DNA from: Heliocidaris erythrogramma
Lineage: Eukaryota; Echinodermata; Echinoidea; Camarodonta; Echinometridae
Direction: 5' to 3'
Assembly: GCA_025617745.1 (NCBI GenBank)
Contig: CM046869.1
Coordinates: 5,790,244 to 5,854,243 of the forward strand
Length of the DNA stretch: 64,000 nt
Part shown: piece after piece, positions 12,791 through 25,375 of the stretch
How positions within the stretch are numbered: position 1 is the first letter of the stretch
How the letters are laid out: each line of letters starts with the position of its first letter
Program-made: the position numbers and the translations under genes
The notes under the pieces: generated by a model
The model's input: only the letters and a program-made list of their open reading frames with translations
Databases searched by the model: none
Told to the model about the DNA's origin: nothing

Positions 12791-13439
12791 TATGTCTGGC
12801 TGTAATACATTAACAAATAATGTACAAAATGTATATAACATTGTCAAAGAGCGTAAGCTGAATAAAGGTTCAATTCACCGAGTGCCGGAATTATCAGTTT
12901 TATTAGTTGTTTCCTCATGTGTAGTTTATATTATGGGGGTTTTTTTGTTGGTAAAATGGATGTGCAAGGCTGAAACCACCATTGTAAATTCCAAAAAAAT
13001 ATATCAGTGGACACTTGGAACACAAATGATCAAGGCTAGAGGTGAATATTGAGTCTAAATACTTTAATTAAACAATAGCCCGTTGTGAATCATCTGATAA
13101 TCAGTTTTGAAATGTAGGCCTACATGAAAGTGGTTTCAACTAGATTTTTACAATTTTTGATTAACATAATGTTCTTAGTGTACTGTCGATCGAAGAAGTT
13201 TGCTTTGCTCGTTTGGATGTATAAAGCGAATCACGAGCTTCACTAATCACAGTTAATCAAACCTGTGACAGTCTATAGGTTATTTTCCAAGAGTTCAAAA
13301 TGCCTAAACGTAGGGACAAAAATAAATAAGATTGTGTGCAAACATAAGCCCATACATACCCGTTATTGGAAACATTTCTAGAATGATAAATATTTCAAAT
13401 CAACCAGCATGAGGAAATAGATATTAGCGAAAGTGAAAC

Positions 13440-14120
13440 ACGCAATTAATTTGGTATTTTAATCATTTATGTAGAAATTCGCTGTGCGAATTTTAAATAT
13501 ATTTTGGTGTGATTGTGGCAGAATATTCGTTAGAAAGAGGGAATAGCATTTCTTCAAGTTTTCAAGTGAATATGTTTTATCGATGCTTAAAAATATATTG
13601 CCGTGAATCATTTATTTGGGTTTCTATGCTCGTTTGAAATCAATGTTAGCGCTTTTCCACTTTACATAATGACAATTTAGATACGAATTTTAAGGTTTAC
13701 ATAATTCGTTTATTAGATTATAAAGGGGGTGTTTGCTGTGAATCAATTAAGCGGGCAACTACTTTTTACATATATATTCGTGTGAGTGTACCAGAATAGG
13801 TATATGATATGTATAAATTTGTTTCAGTTTCGAGGTGAACCTAATTTGTAGATTCGCATTAAATTATTTTGCTGTGAGTCAATGAGTTTGTTGTGCACTT
13901 TTCATGCATCTTAGTGCCATTCAGCGAAATTCATTTTTAAGGTTTATAGTAAATCTGTCTTGCAGATACTCGAGACTGTGGGTTGTAAATATTTAAGAGT
14001 TTATTTTCTGTTCATTAGAATAGTAGTGTCATTTTACCAGAAAATATATTTGATATCATTTTTTTTTCAGTATTGAAATGAATGTGCGCTGTAGTTAATA
14101 TTTTGCTGTGAAAAAAATTT
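13440..14120. repeat. Degenerate tandem repeat, period about 134 bp
   Basis: The motif TTGCYGTGAATCA recurs at about 13598, 13732 and 13866, spaced 134 bases, with a weaker copy near 14101. Surrounding AT-rich sequence shows partial resemblance between units. The copies are old and strongly diverged, so the boundaries are approximate. Confidence 0.35.
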
Positions 14121-15203
14121 AATCAGAGAGCCATTTCATTCACCAAACTACCTGTCCAAAACGATTGAAAACTTGAGTTTGATTGGAAATTTTCTTCTTG
14201 TAACTTCAACTTTACTTTTGACCATATCATTTAATGTGGTATGATTAGAAAATTTTAAATGATTAATCTGAAAATAGGGACGAGTTCTAAATGAAATCTT
14301 TCAAATTGCAATGCTGTTGTCAAAATTGTATCTCCTGCACGACACTGTTAACCCTATTGTTTTTTTGTTTTTTTTTGTGTGTTTTTTTTTTTTGGGGGGG
14401 GGGGGACTTTGTACTTAAACCTAAACCCCCCCCCCCCCCGATGAAAATATGCCCTTATTCCCATGTGTATTATTCAAAATATATACTGTTGTTTTATGAC
14501 ACTTATAGTGGGGCATTTCCGTGTTATTACAATGTCATTATTGTTGCAGATGATGGCATTTGCAAACTGTAACGATTCTTTTAAAAATGACAAAAATTCT
14601 GATATGTTTAGGGGATGGGCGGTTTAGCTATTAGGCCTAGGCCTATATGGAGAAAGTAAAATTTCGCAAATTACAGTGCTTTTCTTAAGGATACATCACC
14701 CGATTACAGAGAATTTGATTTCGAGTTATTTGGAAGATGGGTATTTCTCAAATGATTGTCTTTTTGCTAATTATGCTTACAGGTTTCGAGCCATGACAGA
14801 TACATTACGAATTCAACCAGATCTTTCACATATACTAACCATCCTCAGAAAATCAATGAAAATTACATTACCAAAAAAAAAACGGCATTTATGCATTTGA
14901 TCTTATTTTATATGGTGACAGCAATACATGGAAGAGGATATGGCATAGAAGGAGGCCTATATTCACCAGTGGAGTGAAATAGGCTAGATAAGTAAATAGA
15001 TGGATAAAAATGTGGCTGTGCCTCTTATACCCCCCCCCCCCTCAAAAAAGGGAAATATTTATGTTGTTTAAATGACAGACAAGAGTCGAAGTACATTGCA
15101 GTATATGTCTTAATGTGCACGAATGCTATGGGATGCATACTCTTTACAACATCTGAAAACTACAAGTCCTTATCAAAAACTAACTGAACTTTAGTGTTTT
15201 CAC

Positions 15204-15802
15204 TTAAAGGGGAAGTTCACCCCAACAAAATGTTGATTTGAATAAATAAAGAAAAAAAACAAGCAAAACACTAAAAATTTTATCAAAATCAGATGTAAAA
15301 TAAGAAGGTTATGACATTTTAAAGTTTCGCTTATTTTCACAAAACAGTTATATGCACATCCTGGTCAGTATGCAAATGTATGCAAGTATGCAAATATTTC
15401 TTTTGTATTTTATTACGTGAAATATAGAATATTTTAATTTCTGCAGATTTCACAATTATAGGAAACTCTCATTGAATTGTGTATAGGTTGCAACAATGGC
15501 AATTACACATGTTCAGCGAGGAATCAAACCTTGTTTCACATTATAACAAGGAAAAATTAAAATATTTCGTATTTCATGTAATAAAATACCAAAGAAATAG
15601 TGAGTGGGTGACGTCACTGGTTCCCTCATTTGCATACTGACCAGGATGTGCATATAACTGTTTTGCGAAAGTAAGCGAAACTTTAAAATACCATAACTTG
15701 CTTATTTTACATCCTATTTTGATGAAATTTTCAGTGTTATGCTTGTTGGATTTTTCTCTATTTATTCAAATCAACTTTTGTTAGGGTGGACTTGCCCTTT
15801 AA
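15204..15802. mobile_element. Long-TIR MITE with TTAA ends (about 600 bp)
   Basis: Left end TTAAAGGGGAAGTTCACCC and right end GGGTGGACTTGCCCTTTAA are inverted, and the similarity continues inward for about 175 bases, including GTTATATGCACATCCTGG on both arms. TTAA at both edges fits piggyBac-type target use, but no transposase is present. This is a common intergenic class in sea urchin DNA as far as I recall. Confidence 0.75.
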
Positions 15803-16536
15803 GTCTTTGTGAAATTCACACGAAGTTTAAAAGATATAACCACGGCATTACTTACAAATTTTTATCGAAAATGGCAGAGTACTTTGTATGATATTGCCAA
15901 TTAAGATCTCGCTGCATTTAGTCCCCCCCCCCCCCCCCCGTTTCAATATATACATGTACATATCGGTTCGGAGACAATGTAATAAGTTGTACATCAAACA
16001 AAGATTAAGGTACTGAGAAAAAAGCAACAACTAATGAAGAAACGAAAATCATTAACCTAAACATTCAAAAGAAGGGGCATGCTGTAGAAAGCTATGCTAG
16101 TGTGGTGCATGCCTTATACTTAGTTACATAACAGAATACGATCAAACAAATTATAACAATTTTGATAAATAATCGTGATAGTTACAAGTCTTTTGTCATG
16201 ATTGTGTATGAGACGGAATAAAGACAGACGTTGACGTTATGTTACTACAGATAATGGTTACTAAAGGAAATAAACTTCAAATATTATACAGGTAAATATT
16301 TTAAACATTTAGTTTGATCTACTGAAGCTGAATAAAATACTCTATATGAGCTCTCAAAAAGGCCTGAGTGATGTTTTGTCATATCTGCATTTTCCTAGGG
16401 TATATCTTTAACTATTAATTATAGATTACATCGAGAGTTGAAACGGGGCGATGGCTAGGGTATATCTTGAATCCTGAAAAAAAACAAAAGAGAAGATAAG
16501 TGGTGAACTGCAGAGAGAAGAAGGGGAAATTTCGAG

Positions 16537-16595
16537 TGCATGTGTGTGCGCGTGTGTGTGCGGGGGTGCGCGCGCGCGCGCGCGTGTGCGTGTTT
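16537..16595. repeat. Alternating GT/GC dinucleotide tract
   Basis: A run of GTGTGTGCGCGTGTGTGTG followed by GCGCGCGCGCGCGCGTGTGCG. Alternating purine-pyrimidine sequence of this type can adopt Z-DNA in vitro. It is followed by a poly-G run and (GGTT)n. Confidence 0.8.
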
Positions 16596-16681
16596 ACTTA
16601 GGATGTAAGCTTTGTAGGGGGGGGGGGGTGTTTTGTCGGTTGGTTGGTTGGTTGGGGGTGGAGAAACGTTCACCTTTTGGG

Positions 16682-16978
16682 TTAAAGGGATACTCAATCG
16701 CAGATTGTGGACGTTTTTATGCCGCGAGAGGGCACCGTGTTCGTTACCTGATCATGCCGTTGCCCCGTGGGGTGCAATCTTCGGACAGACTAGTCGCTGT
16801 GCAACATCACGCTCCGCCTGAGCTCGAGCTCTCGTGCGAGATTCGGTCGGCTTCGTGCAGCCCGAAATAATCCCAGTAGTCCAACGGACGCGTTCGACGC
16901 ACAAACTTTGTGTACGAGTGAATGGGGCTTACGCAATCCTGACTTTCCCCACAGCCGCCTGGTTGCGTATCCCTTTAA
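16682..16978. mobile_element. TTAA-flanked MITE (about 297 bp)
   Basis: The ends TTAAAGGGATACTC and GCGTATCCCTTTAA are inverted and both carry TTAA. The interior is GC-richer than its surroundings and shows no transposase. The open frames across it are not convincing genes. Confidence 0.65.
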
Positions 16979-17710
16979 TACCCTCTTATTTCGCTCTTTA
17001 CGTCGATTATGCCAGTTGCTTTGTCATCATAATTCGTGCCGCGGTAAGTAGTGTACAATAGGCCCCTTCAGATAATGATGGCTGTGCCGGCGTGCAGAAG
17101 ACGAATGTTCAGTATACACTTTTTTTTGTTTATCTGGACTAGCTGTTACGCCAGTTTTCCGAAAATTCAACTTTCGACAGAAAACTCATGTAATTAAAAT
17201 AATTATAGTGAGTCGGTCTTCGTGGTGAACACCCGGCCCCTACTCATCTTCAACTTTGGTACGATTCCTTTTCCGATTTCGTATTTTCATTTTTCTTTCC
17301 ACGTTCCCATTTCTTTTTCTAGGAGGAGGGGGAGGGGATTGATTGGGGCGGACCGCATCACTATAATTAGTGGCATTGCCGTTTGCTATAATACGAGCAT
17401 GTTATCGTAACATGTTTCCTTTAACAAGGAATCACAGGGGGTGGGTGTCAGTCTGGACGGGCAAACACACTCCCTTCCCCGAATTAATCTCGTTTTATTT
17501 GATGTGATCTTTCTTTTCCTATTCTCTCCTCATTTTCTCCGCCAAACAAGACAGAAGGAAACCCGGGCGAAGCATGCACCAAATCCGCATAGATCTATAG
17601 TCCGGCAAATTGATGAAATAATTGTGCACTTTTGCATAAAAACATGAAATCTGTAGGTAGAGTTTTGCCGAGCAATTCTGGATATGGCGCCACCTAAAAT
17701 TTAGGCCCTG

Positions 17711-17790
17711 TAGAAATTACATTAAATTACATCAAATGCACAACTTTAAAATGCCCGGAAACACAGCAGTCAGAAAACGATTGGCATTAT
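17711..17790 (+). pseudogene. Displaced fragment of the POMT1 first-exon start region
   Basis: About 80 bases match 28225-28310 around the POMT1 start codon: TAGAAATTACAT, ATTACATCAAAT, CACAACTTTAAAATGCCCGG and GTCAGAAAACGA are shared in the same order, with two small deletions relative to the gene copy. After ATG (17751) only about ten codons correspond, then the frame runs into unrelated sequence and a stop at about 17806. It is therefore a partial duplicate of 5' UTR plus start codon, not a functional gene. Confidence 0.7.
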
Positions 17791-18889
17791 TATTTGGAAG
17801 CTTATAACTTGATATAAAAGTATTTTAGTGTCAATAATACTGCAAATTTCTATAAACAGAAGAGTTATTTATGAACAATATGCATTAATATCCCGATGAA
17901 GCATAGAATACTCTTCTTTTGCACATAAATCCAAAACATTGTAATAAATTGATTTGTGTGAATTCAGAAAAATAAAAGAAACGACCAAAGAACAAGAATG
18001 TTTGAGAAAATTAATGAGATCATTAATATATGATAATTTCAAATTGGCAGTTGGGTCAGTCGATAGTGAGGTATTCCCGGTCAACTCTCACGTTTTTTGT
18101 AATTGTACACGAACTAACATGTCATTAATTTTCCTTTTTCTCATAAACTTAAAATTTATTCTGTCCACACGGTCGTTAACTACGACGGAGGATCCCCGCT
18201 GCTGGTGGTTTCGGCCTTAACTGCAAGCTCGCTTGTGGTTCTAGAACTACAAGTAAATTTAAACTTTAGAAACAAGTCCGTTCATACGGTCTGAAACTAT
18301 AAGATAACTACAAGATAACTTTTTGAATTATTAAACTGCAAGCGAAAATTAGCACCCTTCAAGTTAACCTGACTACTGGCGGTCAACTCTCCACTAACGC
18401 ACTCTCACCTGTGCATTTGTATAATATTGCAGGCGCAAATCAAGCGAACAAAAATATGCGTTTTTAATGCGCCGCTAAAATGCCTTATTAGGTAATAATA
18501 TATTATATTACAATTATATTATACTTTAACGTAGAATAAAGGCCCTTCTGGCTCCAAACAGACGATATTTTAAGGACGTCAGGCGGAACTCGACTGGGCG
18601 TCGGGCGGAACTCGAGCGTCGTCCGGGTGTCGGGCGGACACCGACAGAACTAGTGATCATCGACCGAAACTCGGACGGCGTCCGCCCTTAATATGTCGAG
18701 CGGGCTTCGCCGGACTCCCGTTTGTTACTGACGGGCGCCGGGCGACTTCTGATAACTAGTGTTCAAAGGGTTCCGTCTGAGCCCCGTCCAATATGTGACA
18801 GGGTAGCGAAAAATACGCTCGACTTCCGGGCCTTTCGGGACTTTGTGGCGATCTACAAATTCGAACGGAGATCGTTGGATATGTGATCT

Positions 18890-19375
18890 GAAGCAGGCAT
18901 AAGCGAAATGATTCGGCCAATTTAAAATTCCCAAATGTATAGTGATTACTACCAGCTTTCCAAAATTCATAACTTTCTTATTGCTTGTCCGATTTCATCA
19001 AACTTTCACCAGTCTGCTTTTCCTTTGTGAACAACTTGCCATTAAGGTTGGATTCCCTTTAAGCGCCTTTTCCCTCGGGGCAGTACTCAAAATATATTTT
19101 AGGATGTTGTCATAGGTTCTCCAAAGAGAAAGAGATCCTACCTAGGTTAGTAATACTTGTTTTTTAAATTGTCATTTTGTGTGTTGGAGAGTTGTCTGCC
19201 GCTACATCACAGTGAATATACCGTTTCGGCCAATTTGAAATTCCCATTTCTCAGGGATTTACATATTTCATATTGCTTGTCCGATTTCGCCCAATTGTTT
19301 TTTTTTTCTGCTTCTCTGATTTATCTGCTTTCTTTCAGAACAACTTGCCATTAAGGTTGGATGTCCCCTTAAAGA
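18890..19375. mobile_element. Two truncated right ends of the AAGGTTGGATTNCCCTTTAA MITE family
   Basis: 18890-19062 and 19066-19375 each contain the interior CGGCCAATTT(A/G)AAATTCCC, TTGCTTGTCCGATTTC and the terminus TTGCCATTAAGGTTGGATTCC/TCC. These also form the right halves of the full copies at 51351 and 59547. Both copies lack a left end. Confidence 0.7.
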
Positions 19376-19637
19376 ATGAGAGCCCGAATACACAATTCTT
19401 CAGCATTATAAACTATTTTGCATTTTGATGCTTTATGCCAAAATGCAAAATTATCAGATTTTCACACTAATGAAGTATTTTTTTTTCAATTTGATGGCAA
19501 TCTTGGGAATGCAATCCCCCACTGTTTAAATTATTCAGCATTTAGATATATCTTTACCTTGATTTCATCGTGTCTCAACCAAATACACCATTGTAGTAAG
19601 CTCACTTTATGTCTAATTTATGGGAAAAGGTTCTACG

Positions 19638-19852
19638 TACACTGTAAAAAATAACTGTAGATTAACAGGTGTTTTTTACTTGTAAAATTACAAGTTTTGG
19701 CCGTTTTTCTGTTAATACGGTATTTTCCTGCCATTTCACAAGAAAAATACCGTATCAACAGAAAAACGGCCAAAACTTGTAATTTTACAAGTCAAAAAAA
19801 CCTGTTAATCTACAAAAAACCTGTTAATCTACAGTTATTTTTTACAGTGTAT
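19638..19852. mobile_element. Palindromic MITE with TACACTGTAAAAAATAACTG ends
   Basis: The left arm from TACACTGTAAAAAATAAC is repeated inverted at the right, ending GTTATTTTTTACAGTGTA. The arms contain CCAAAACTTGTAATTTTAC and its complement. A 22-base piece (AACCTGTTAATCTAC plus spacer) is tandemly doubled in the right arm. No coding capacity. Confidence 0.8.
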
Positions 19853-20335
19853 ACATTGCGTATAAAAAAGTTACACTTTTGAAAAATCTGTCAAAATTAT
19901 ATTTCAAAATATTGGGAAGACTTTTTCATGTCAATAGATGCCCAATAGTCTCATCTATCAAGTGCTACTAACAAAACAAATTTTCGTTCACGCTTGGGCG
20001 AACACTGACTGTTTTTGTCCAGAGTGTGTAAAATGGCTTGCGCCAAATTGAAAGATGAGGGAAAATTAAACCAGCAATCAGAATAAGTACTCCCGTTCAA
20101 ACAAATTGTTCTCTTGCATAAATTTATGATCATGTTATGATAGCCTAGGAATTTCGTGGCAATTTTCTATCATAATATTTATGATTTCATTGCTTTATAA
20201 ATGCATAAGTGAGAATTAATAATGTGTAATTACTTTAAGATCTTTTTGAATACAGTAATAACAATACACAGACACATCAAAACCACATGCCAGTCATTCA
20301 GCCAAGAAGAAAAGTACCAATTAATCTTCAGATTA

Positions 20336-20502
20336 TTCAATCAATCAATCAAAAAATCAATTAATTAATCAATCAACAATCAATCCACAAATACTGTACA
20401 TCAACCGACAGATCACTCAGTCAGTCAGTCAATCAATCAATTAATCAATCAATCAATAAATGCATCAGTCAATCATTCAACCATTCAGCCAGTCAATCAA
20501 GT
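20336..20502. repeat. (TCAA)n-type simple repeat
   Basis: Degenerate run of CAATCAATCAATCAA and CAGTCAGTCAGTCAA tetranucleotides just left of the MITE that holds the gypsy element. Confidence 0.85.
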
Positions 20503-20630
20503 TGCATGGAGTACTCCTGGCGGACCCGGGGAGCGTTTCATCCAGCGTTTTGTCAGTGATTTTTACAACTGTTATAAGCTACTGAAATCCTTGCATCTGA
20601 TTGGCTGAGAGCAAATTTGTCGGTAAAAAT

Positions 20631-20728
20631 TAGATAAGAACGTGGTCTCTTTGTGCATGCTCAGATCATATGACAATGATCACGGTCTGCAATGAAATAA
20701 AAAGATGAACATGTATTAAGTATCTTCT
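20631..20728 (-). repeat. 3' LTR of the gypsy element
   Basis: A 98-bp direct repeat of 25648-25745. On the plus strand it begins TAGATAAGAACGTGGTC and ends ATTAAGTATCTTCT. It is bounded outside by AAAAAT and inside by the purine-rich tract. Confidence 0.9.
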
Positions 20729-20741
20729 ATCTCCCCCCAAG
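20729..20741 (-). other. Polypurine tract of the gypsy element
   Basis: On the minus strand TTGGGGGGAGAT abuts the 3' LTR (plus strand ATCTCCCCCCAA). A purine run in this position primes plus-strand DNA synthesis in LTR retroelements. Confidence 0.75.
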
Positions 20742-20929
20742 TCGTTGATATCTGTCCTCTCAAGAAATCACGACTGAAACTTTCTAACAAAATCATGCGT
20801 GAACATTAAATGTGATCTGAACTAACAACAAGAACACGAAAATGTAAAACAAGAAACGTTCAAAGCGTCCATATCGCGTGTCCAGATAAAGTGTCCATAT
20901 TGTAAAATGTCCTAGTTCAAGTGTTTATA

Positions 20930-23570
20930 TCACATATGGTAATCAGTGTGCCAAGCAGGCTTGCCGGTACGGCGGGTGGACCTTCTGGGTGCCACAGCAG
21001 GGACGGCATCTGGCGTGGTGGCAAGTTCAGGAGCAGTGGATTGGGGAAGAGATGATGCAGGCGTCGCAGTTGCAGGAGTCTCGACGGATGAGGGCACATC
21101 CATTGGTGGGGGTGGTGTGGGTCGTCGAGTGTCGGCTGCCAAGGAAGGTGGCTTCGTCGACGGTGCTGGTTGCACGGGCGCCGTGTCGGGTGAGATGTAT
21201 GGCTGGTGGACACACTGACGCTGAGGTCGGTGATGCAGGCGCATGTCGTCAGCGATCGTCAACCGAGGTGTCGGTGGATGGACGGGGGTGTACTTCCTCA
21301 GGAATTTCCTATTGCGTAGGGTAACCCGGCCGGAGCCATCGACTCTTACAACATACTGGTCAAACTGGCGGACCTCGACTATGATGCCAGTGCTGTCCCA
21401 CTTTAGGGGGTGAGGCCCTGTCTGATTCTGTATGCGGACACTGTCGCCAACGGTAAGGGGCGGCAGGCGTTTAGCATGTTCCGACCAGCGTTCAGCACCT
21501 CTCATGTGGCGGTTACGGAGTGCCGCTTCACGTGCCACCAGAGTCTCTCGCCATGTGCCATGTGGCTTGTATTTGCCCAGTGCTATGGGAATGAAGTCTC
21601 GAATTGGTCGTCCAAACACACACATTGCAGGAGAGAGTTTGGTATCCCGATCTGGCGTGTTCCTATACTGAAGCATAGCCCGTTGAAATGCATCAGTGTC
21701 GAGGGCCCCTGTAGGGCTGGTGTTGTCCATGATAAGACGTTTAACTGTTTTGACACCAACTTCGGCACGACAGTTGCTGTGGGGAAAGGCGACAGAGGAA
21801 AGTCTGTGGTGTATGCCCCAATTCTTGAGAAAGTGTCGCGTCACTACGGCTGTAAATTCAGGACCGCCATCTGAAGCCAACTCATCAGGGATGCCAAAGG
21901 TGACAAAGATGCGTCGGAGACAACTGACGAGGCCATCAGCACCATTGGCAGACTTCTCTACGATAGGCCAATTGGAGTACCTGTCGACCACAACAAGGTA
22001 GTTGCAGCCTTTGTAGTGGAAGTAGTCCGTGCAAACACACTGAAAAGGATAGGCGGGAGATGTCAAGGGCATAGGTGGTGCACTTGGGTTGGAGGGTGCT
22101 ATCCGATTACAATGGTGGCATCTTGCACGCAGGGCTGTGATGGCAGGAGTGATACCAGGCCAAAAGATGGACGCTTCAGCTCTCGCAGTCATGGACGTGA
22201 CCCCTTGATGGGCCGCATGTAAATGAGCCAGCACCTCATCCCTGAGAGAGGGTGGAATGATGATGCGGTCCCTGTACAGCACCACTCCATCAACGGTGTG
22301 GAGGTCATTGCGGAACTGGAAGTATTCACGTAGTGGCCCTGGTAGTTCGTGGCGAAACTCAGGCAATCCAGACTCCACAAGTTCAACGAGACACTGCATG
22401 TTCTCATCACTCGCTGTGGCGGTGCGGACTCTGTCCCATGTGACTGATTTCAGGCAGAGTCCATCCAAAGAAGACGTGGCAGAGGATAGGACACATTGCT
22501 CAAAGGTGCCGACATGTGATGCTGTTGTGCGCAAGCCAGCCATGAGGGTTGGGGAGTGTGTCAGTGCGTTAGGCATGGAGTCAATGGTCGCAAGATCATC
22601 TGGGAGGACGAGCTTTTCTGGTTCACCAGTCGGGTGACGCGAAATGCAATCAGTAGCCCGATGTCTGATGCCTGGAACATGTACCATCCGGAACCTATAT
22701 CGCAGTGATTTCTCCTTCAAGTTCCTCAGGCGGGGGTTGGGGATGTCTTCTAGGGATCGGTCAGCGAAGATCTTCAAGAGGGGCTTGTGGTCAACAGCGA
22801 TTATGAGGTCCTTGCATCCCAGTACGAAGTATCTGGCCTTGTCTAATGCATCAACGACTGCAAGGGCCTCCCCCTCCACAGGGGCATAGCGTGATTCTGC
22901 AGGGTGTGTGAATCTGCTACCAACGAACGTGATCTTCCATCCTGTGTTACAACAGAACGGTTCGGTGTGGGTGCAAGCACAGTGTTTCTGAAGGAGCCAG
23001 AAGCCAATGCCATTCTTGGACCAATCTGTCGCCAGGCACGTGGGCTTGCTTGAGTCAAAGATTTGGACGCCCTCTTCGATCTCATCGGCTATAACTGCTT
23101 TGGATTCGTCAAATGCACTCTGGAGGGTCTCATCCCATGTGAAAGGTGTGCTGGGTTTCAGGAGCTGACGAAATGGGAGCATCTTGTCAGCCATGCTGAA
23201 GGCGTATGACACCTGGTTGACAAGCCCAAACCAGGAGCGTACATCTGTGATGGTCTTGGGTGTCGGGAAGTCCAGAATTGCCTGCAGGTATTTCTGGCAT
23301 GGGCGAACACTGTCAGAAGTTATCTCAAAGCCAGCAAATTCCACAACATCAGCACCGAATACGAATTTGTCAGGGTTGAGGGTGACCCCATGCCGGCCAC
23401 AAGTATCAAGCCAGTTGACGGCCTGGAAGAAGCTGTCTTCCAGTGTGTCCGCCCAAAGGAGGACGTCATCCACGCATTTTGTCTTGTTTGGGATGTCTGA
23501 CACGATCTCGTCATAACGCCTTGTGTACCCGTCACCTGAGGCAATGTATCCTTGTGGGGCCGTTTTGTAG
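20930..23570 (-). pseudogene. gypsy pol: end of RT, RNase H and integrase
   Basis: The frame contains the catalytic [11 protein letters not shown] box of RT, the RT connection, RNase H with [16 protein letters not shown] and AVDHKPLL, the integrase zinc-binding domain (HLHAAHQG...RCHHC), the catalytic core with CTDYF and ASDGGPEF plus a conserved downstream glutamate ([13 protein letters not shown]), and a C-terminal SH3-like domain. No chromodomain follows; the tail is proline/threonine-rich. Its upstream edge is the frame break near 23570, so this part is not translated from the gag start without a shift. Confidence 0.92.
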
Positions 23571-25375
23571 CGGTATATCTACCCCAAGGTGTAATGAATG
23601 TGGTCAAATGACGGTCCTCTTTGCAGATGGGCACACTGTGATAACCATTCCATGCATCAAAGACCGTCTTCTTCTGTCCATGGGGGACTGACCGAGCTTG
23701 GTGGAAGGGCGATGGCGTATGATGTGTTTCCCGTGTGGCGTGGGCATTCAGGGCTTGGAAGTCAACAGTTCGCCGTGGGTTGCCGGTTTTCTTTGCACAA
23801 ACGACCATCCTGTGGCACCAGGTAACGGGCTCACCAATCGGGACTGGTTCTATTACCCCTAGCTGTACATCATGATCTAATCCGGCTTTTACGGCATCCC
23901 GCCAGTGGAGAGGAACAGGTACTGGCGTGTGATGCACAACTGGTTCAGCGTCAGGGTCCACCATCAGCTTGATAGGAGGGCTGTCCATGAGGGGCATGGG
24001 CTGGTGCTCACATGTGTTGAATGTGCTTGATTTGTAATAGTCCAAGAGGTATTGCTGCAGCCTTGAACGATTCGCTTCAGTTGCAGAAAATGGCAAGTCC
24101 TTGGGAGGTGGTGGAGGATGCTGACGCTGTGGACAGTCACAAGCCTTCTCAGAGGTCTCCTGCAGGGCAGCTGCTGTGTCCGGTTGGCGTGTTGCACCCA
24201 ACATAGGGAAGCTGTCTGGGATGATCCCAAGGTCAATACAGGCCTCCTTGCTAAGGAAGAATTTTTCAGATCTGTCGGTAACGTAGGTCATCTGCCTGGT
24301 CTCAACAACTCGACCCTGTGCATCTTTGCCTGAGATGCGAAGTAATTTGGCCCCAAGAATTCTAATTCCTCCTTTGGTGGCAGTGTGCATTCTCATGGTG
24401 ACCGGGATGAGGTCCGTTTGATGCAAACCGAGGTGGCGAATGACCTTTATTCCCACAAGGCAGCTTTGGCACCCAGTGTCTGCCATGGCAGGGACAGAGC
24501 GAGTTACTGTGGTGTAAGGTAGGCTGTAACCGAGTGCCTTGTAGTCATCAGGCACGAGTTGAGAAGCTGACCTTTTCTTCAGCCATGTTTTGGACAGGTT
24601 GTCGTATACATGATGGTCAATTGGGATGGGTAGGCCACCATGAAGTCGTTCCACATCGTGGATGGTGCATAAGGCATCAAAAATGGCACCTTCATCGTCG
24701 TCTTTAGCACTGGGTCTGGAGTGTTTGGGCTTGTCTTTTCCGCGGCATACGGCTTCCATGTGGTGATATTTATCGCAGTGTCCACACTTTTGGCCATATG
24801 CTGGGCACTGGGCTTTGCGGATTCTGGCTGGGGCAGTTTTACCATGGCCCTTCTTGCCGCAGTACGTGCACAGGTCCTGTTTCTCTTTCAGGTTTGTCTG
24901 CTTGGCTTTCCTGTACATGCTGCTCTTGGCATCCACAGACTGTGAATCGAGGAGTGAGGATGCTGAACGTTTGCCAGCCTCTTTGGCTTCAATGAACTGG
25001 AAGACCTCCTCAAGGGTCATGTTCTGGTTCTTGTAACCAAGGAGATCGAGTTGGATTTCAGGGTCAGCGATACCTCGAGTGAGCACATCTCGCATCATGG
25101 CGTCGGTGTAGTTGACATCAGCGTTGCAGCCAGGACATTTCATGAGGAATTTGCATATGTCTGCCTGACCACGTAGGCGAGCCCCAAAGCTGCGTACCGT
25201 TTCGTCCCGATCCTGACGCATATTGTGTAGTGTGACCCTGGCAACCATTGTATTCTCCTCACGCACTGCAAGTTTTTTGATGGCTGCTAGTACCTCATCT
25301 TCAGATTTGTTTGTGAGGCTACCACCAGCCGACCGTGTGAGGTCCTTTCGTAAGGGCTCATGCCCGATACCTTTG
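23570..25375 (-). pseudogene. gypsy gag C-terminus, protease and start of reverse transcriptase
   Basis: The frame contains gag helices, two cysteine-histidine knuckles (CTYCGKKGHGK and CGHCDKYHHMEAVC), a retropepsin active site (MADTGCQSCLVG; the canonical DTG is visible), and the start of RT with VPLHWRDAVKAGL, RRTVDFQALN and DAWNGYHSVP. RT homology in this frame stops near 23570 after the FITPWGRY stretch, where reading passes to the next frame. The open frame continues to 23320 without homology. Confidence 0.88.

Larger units (their letters stand above)
10821..15203. other. Intergenic region downstream of the ZP gene
   Basis: I found no gene. It contains the MITE at 11171-11307, the foldback element at 12636-12790, a degenerate repeat near 13440-14120 and poly-G/poly-C runs at 11050, 14394 and 14426. 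The short open frames across it have no recognisable domain. Confidence 0.5.

Noticed and set aside
12792-13052. 86-codon frame with a hydrophobic stretch
   Set aside because: No homology recognised, no splice context and AT-rich repeats around it.
23490-23600. Programmed ribosomal frameshift in the gypsy pol frame
   Set aside because: The break lies within RT, not at the gag-pol boundary, and no slippery heptamer with stem was seen; a lesion or sequence error is more likely.
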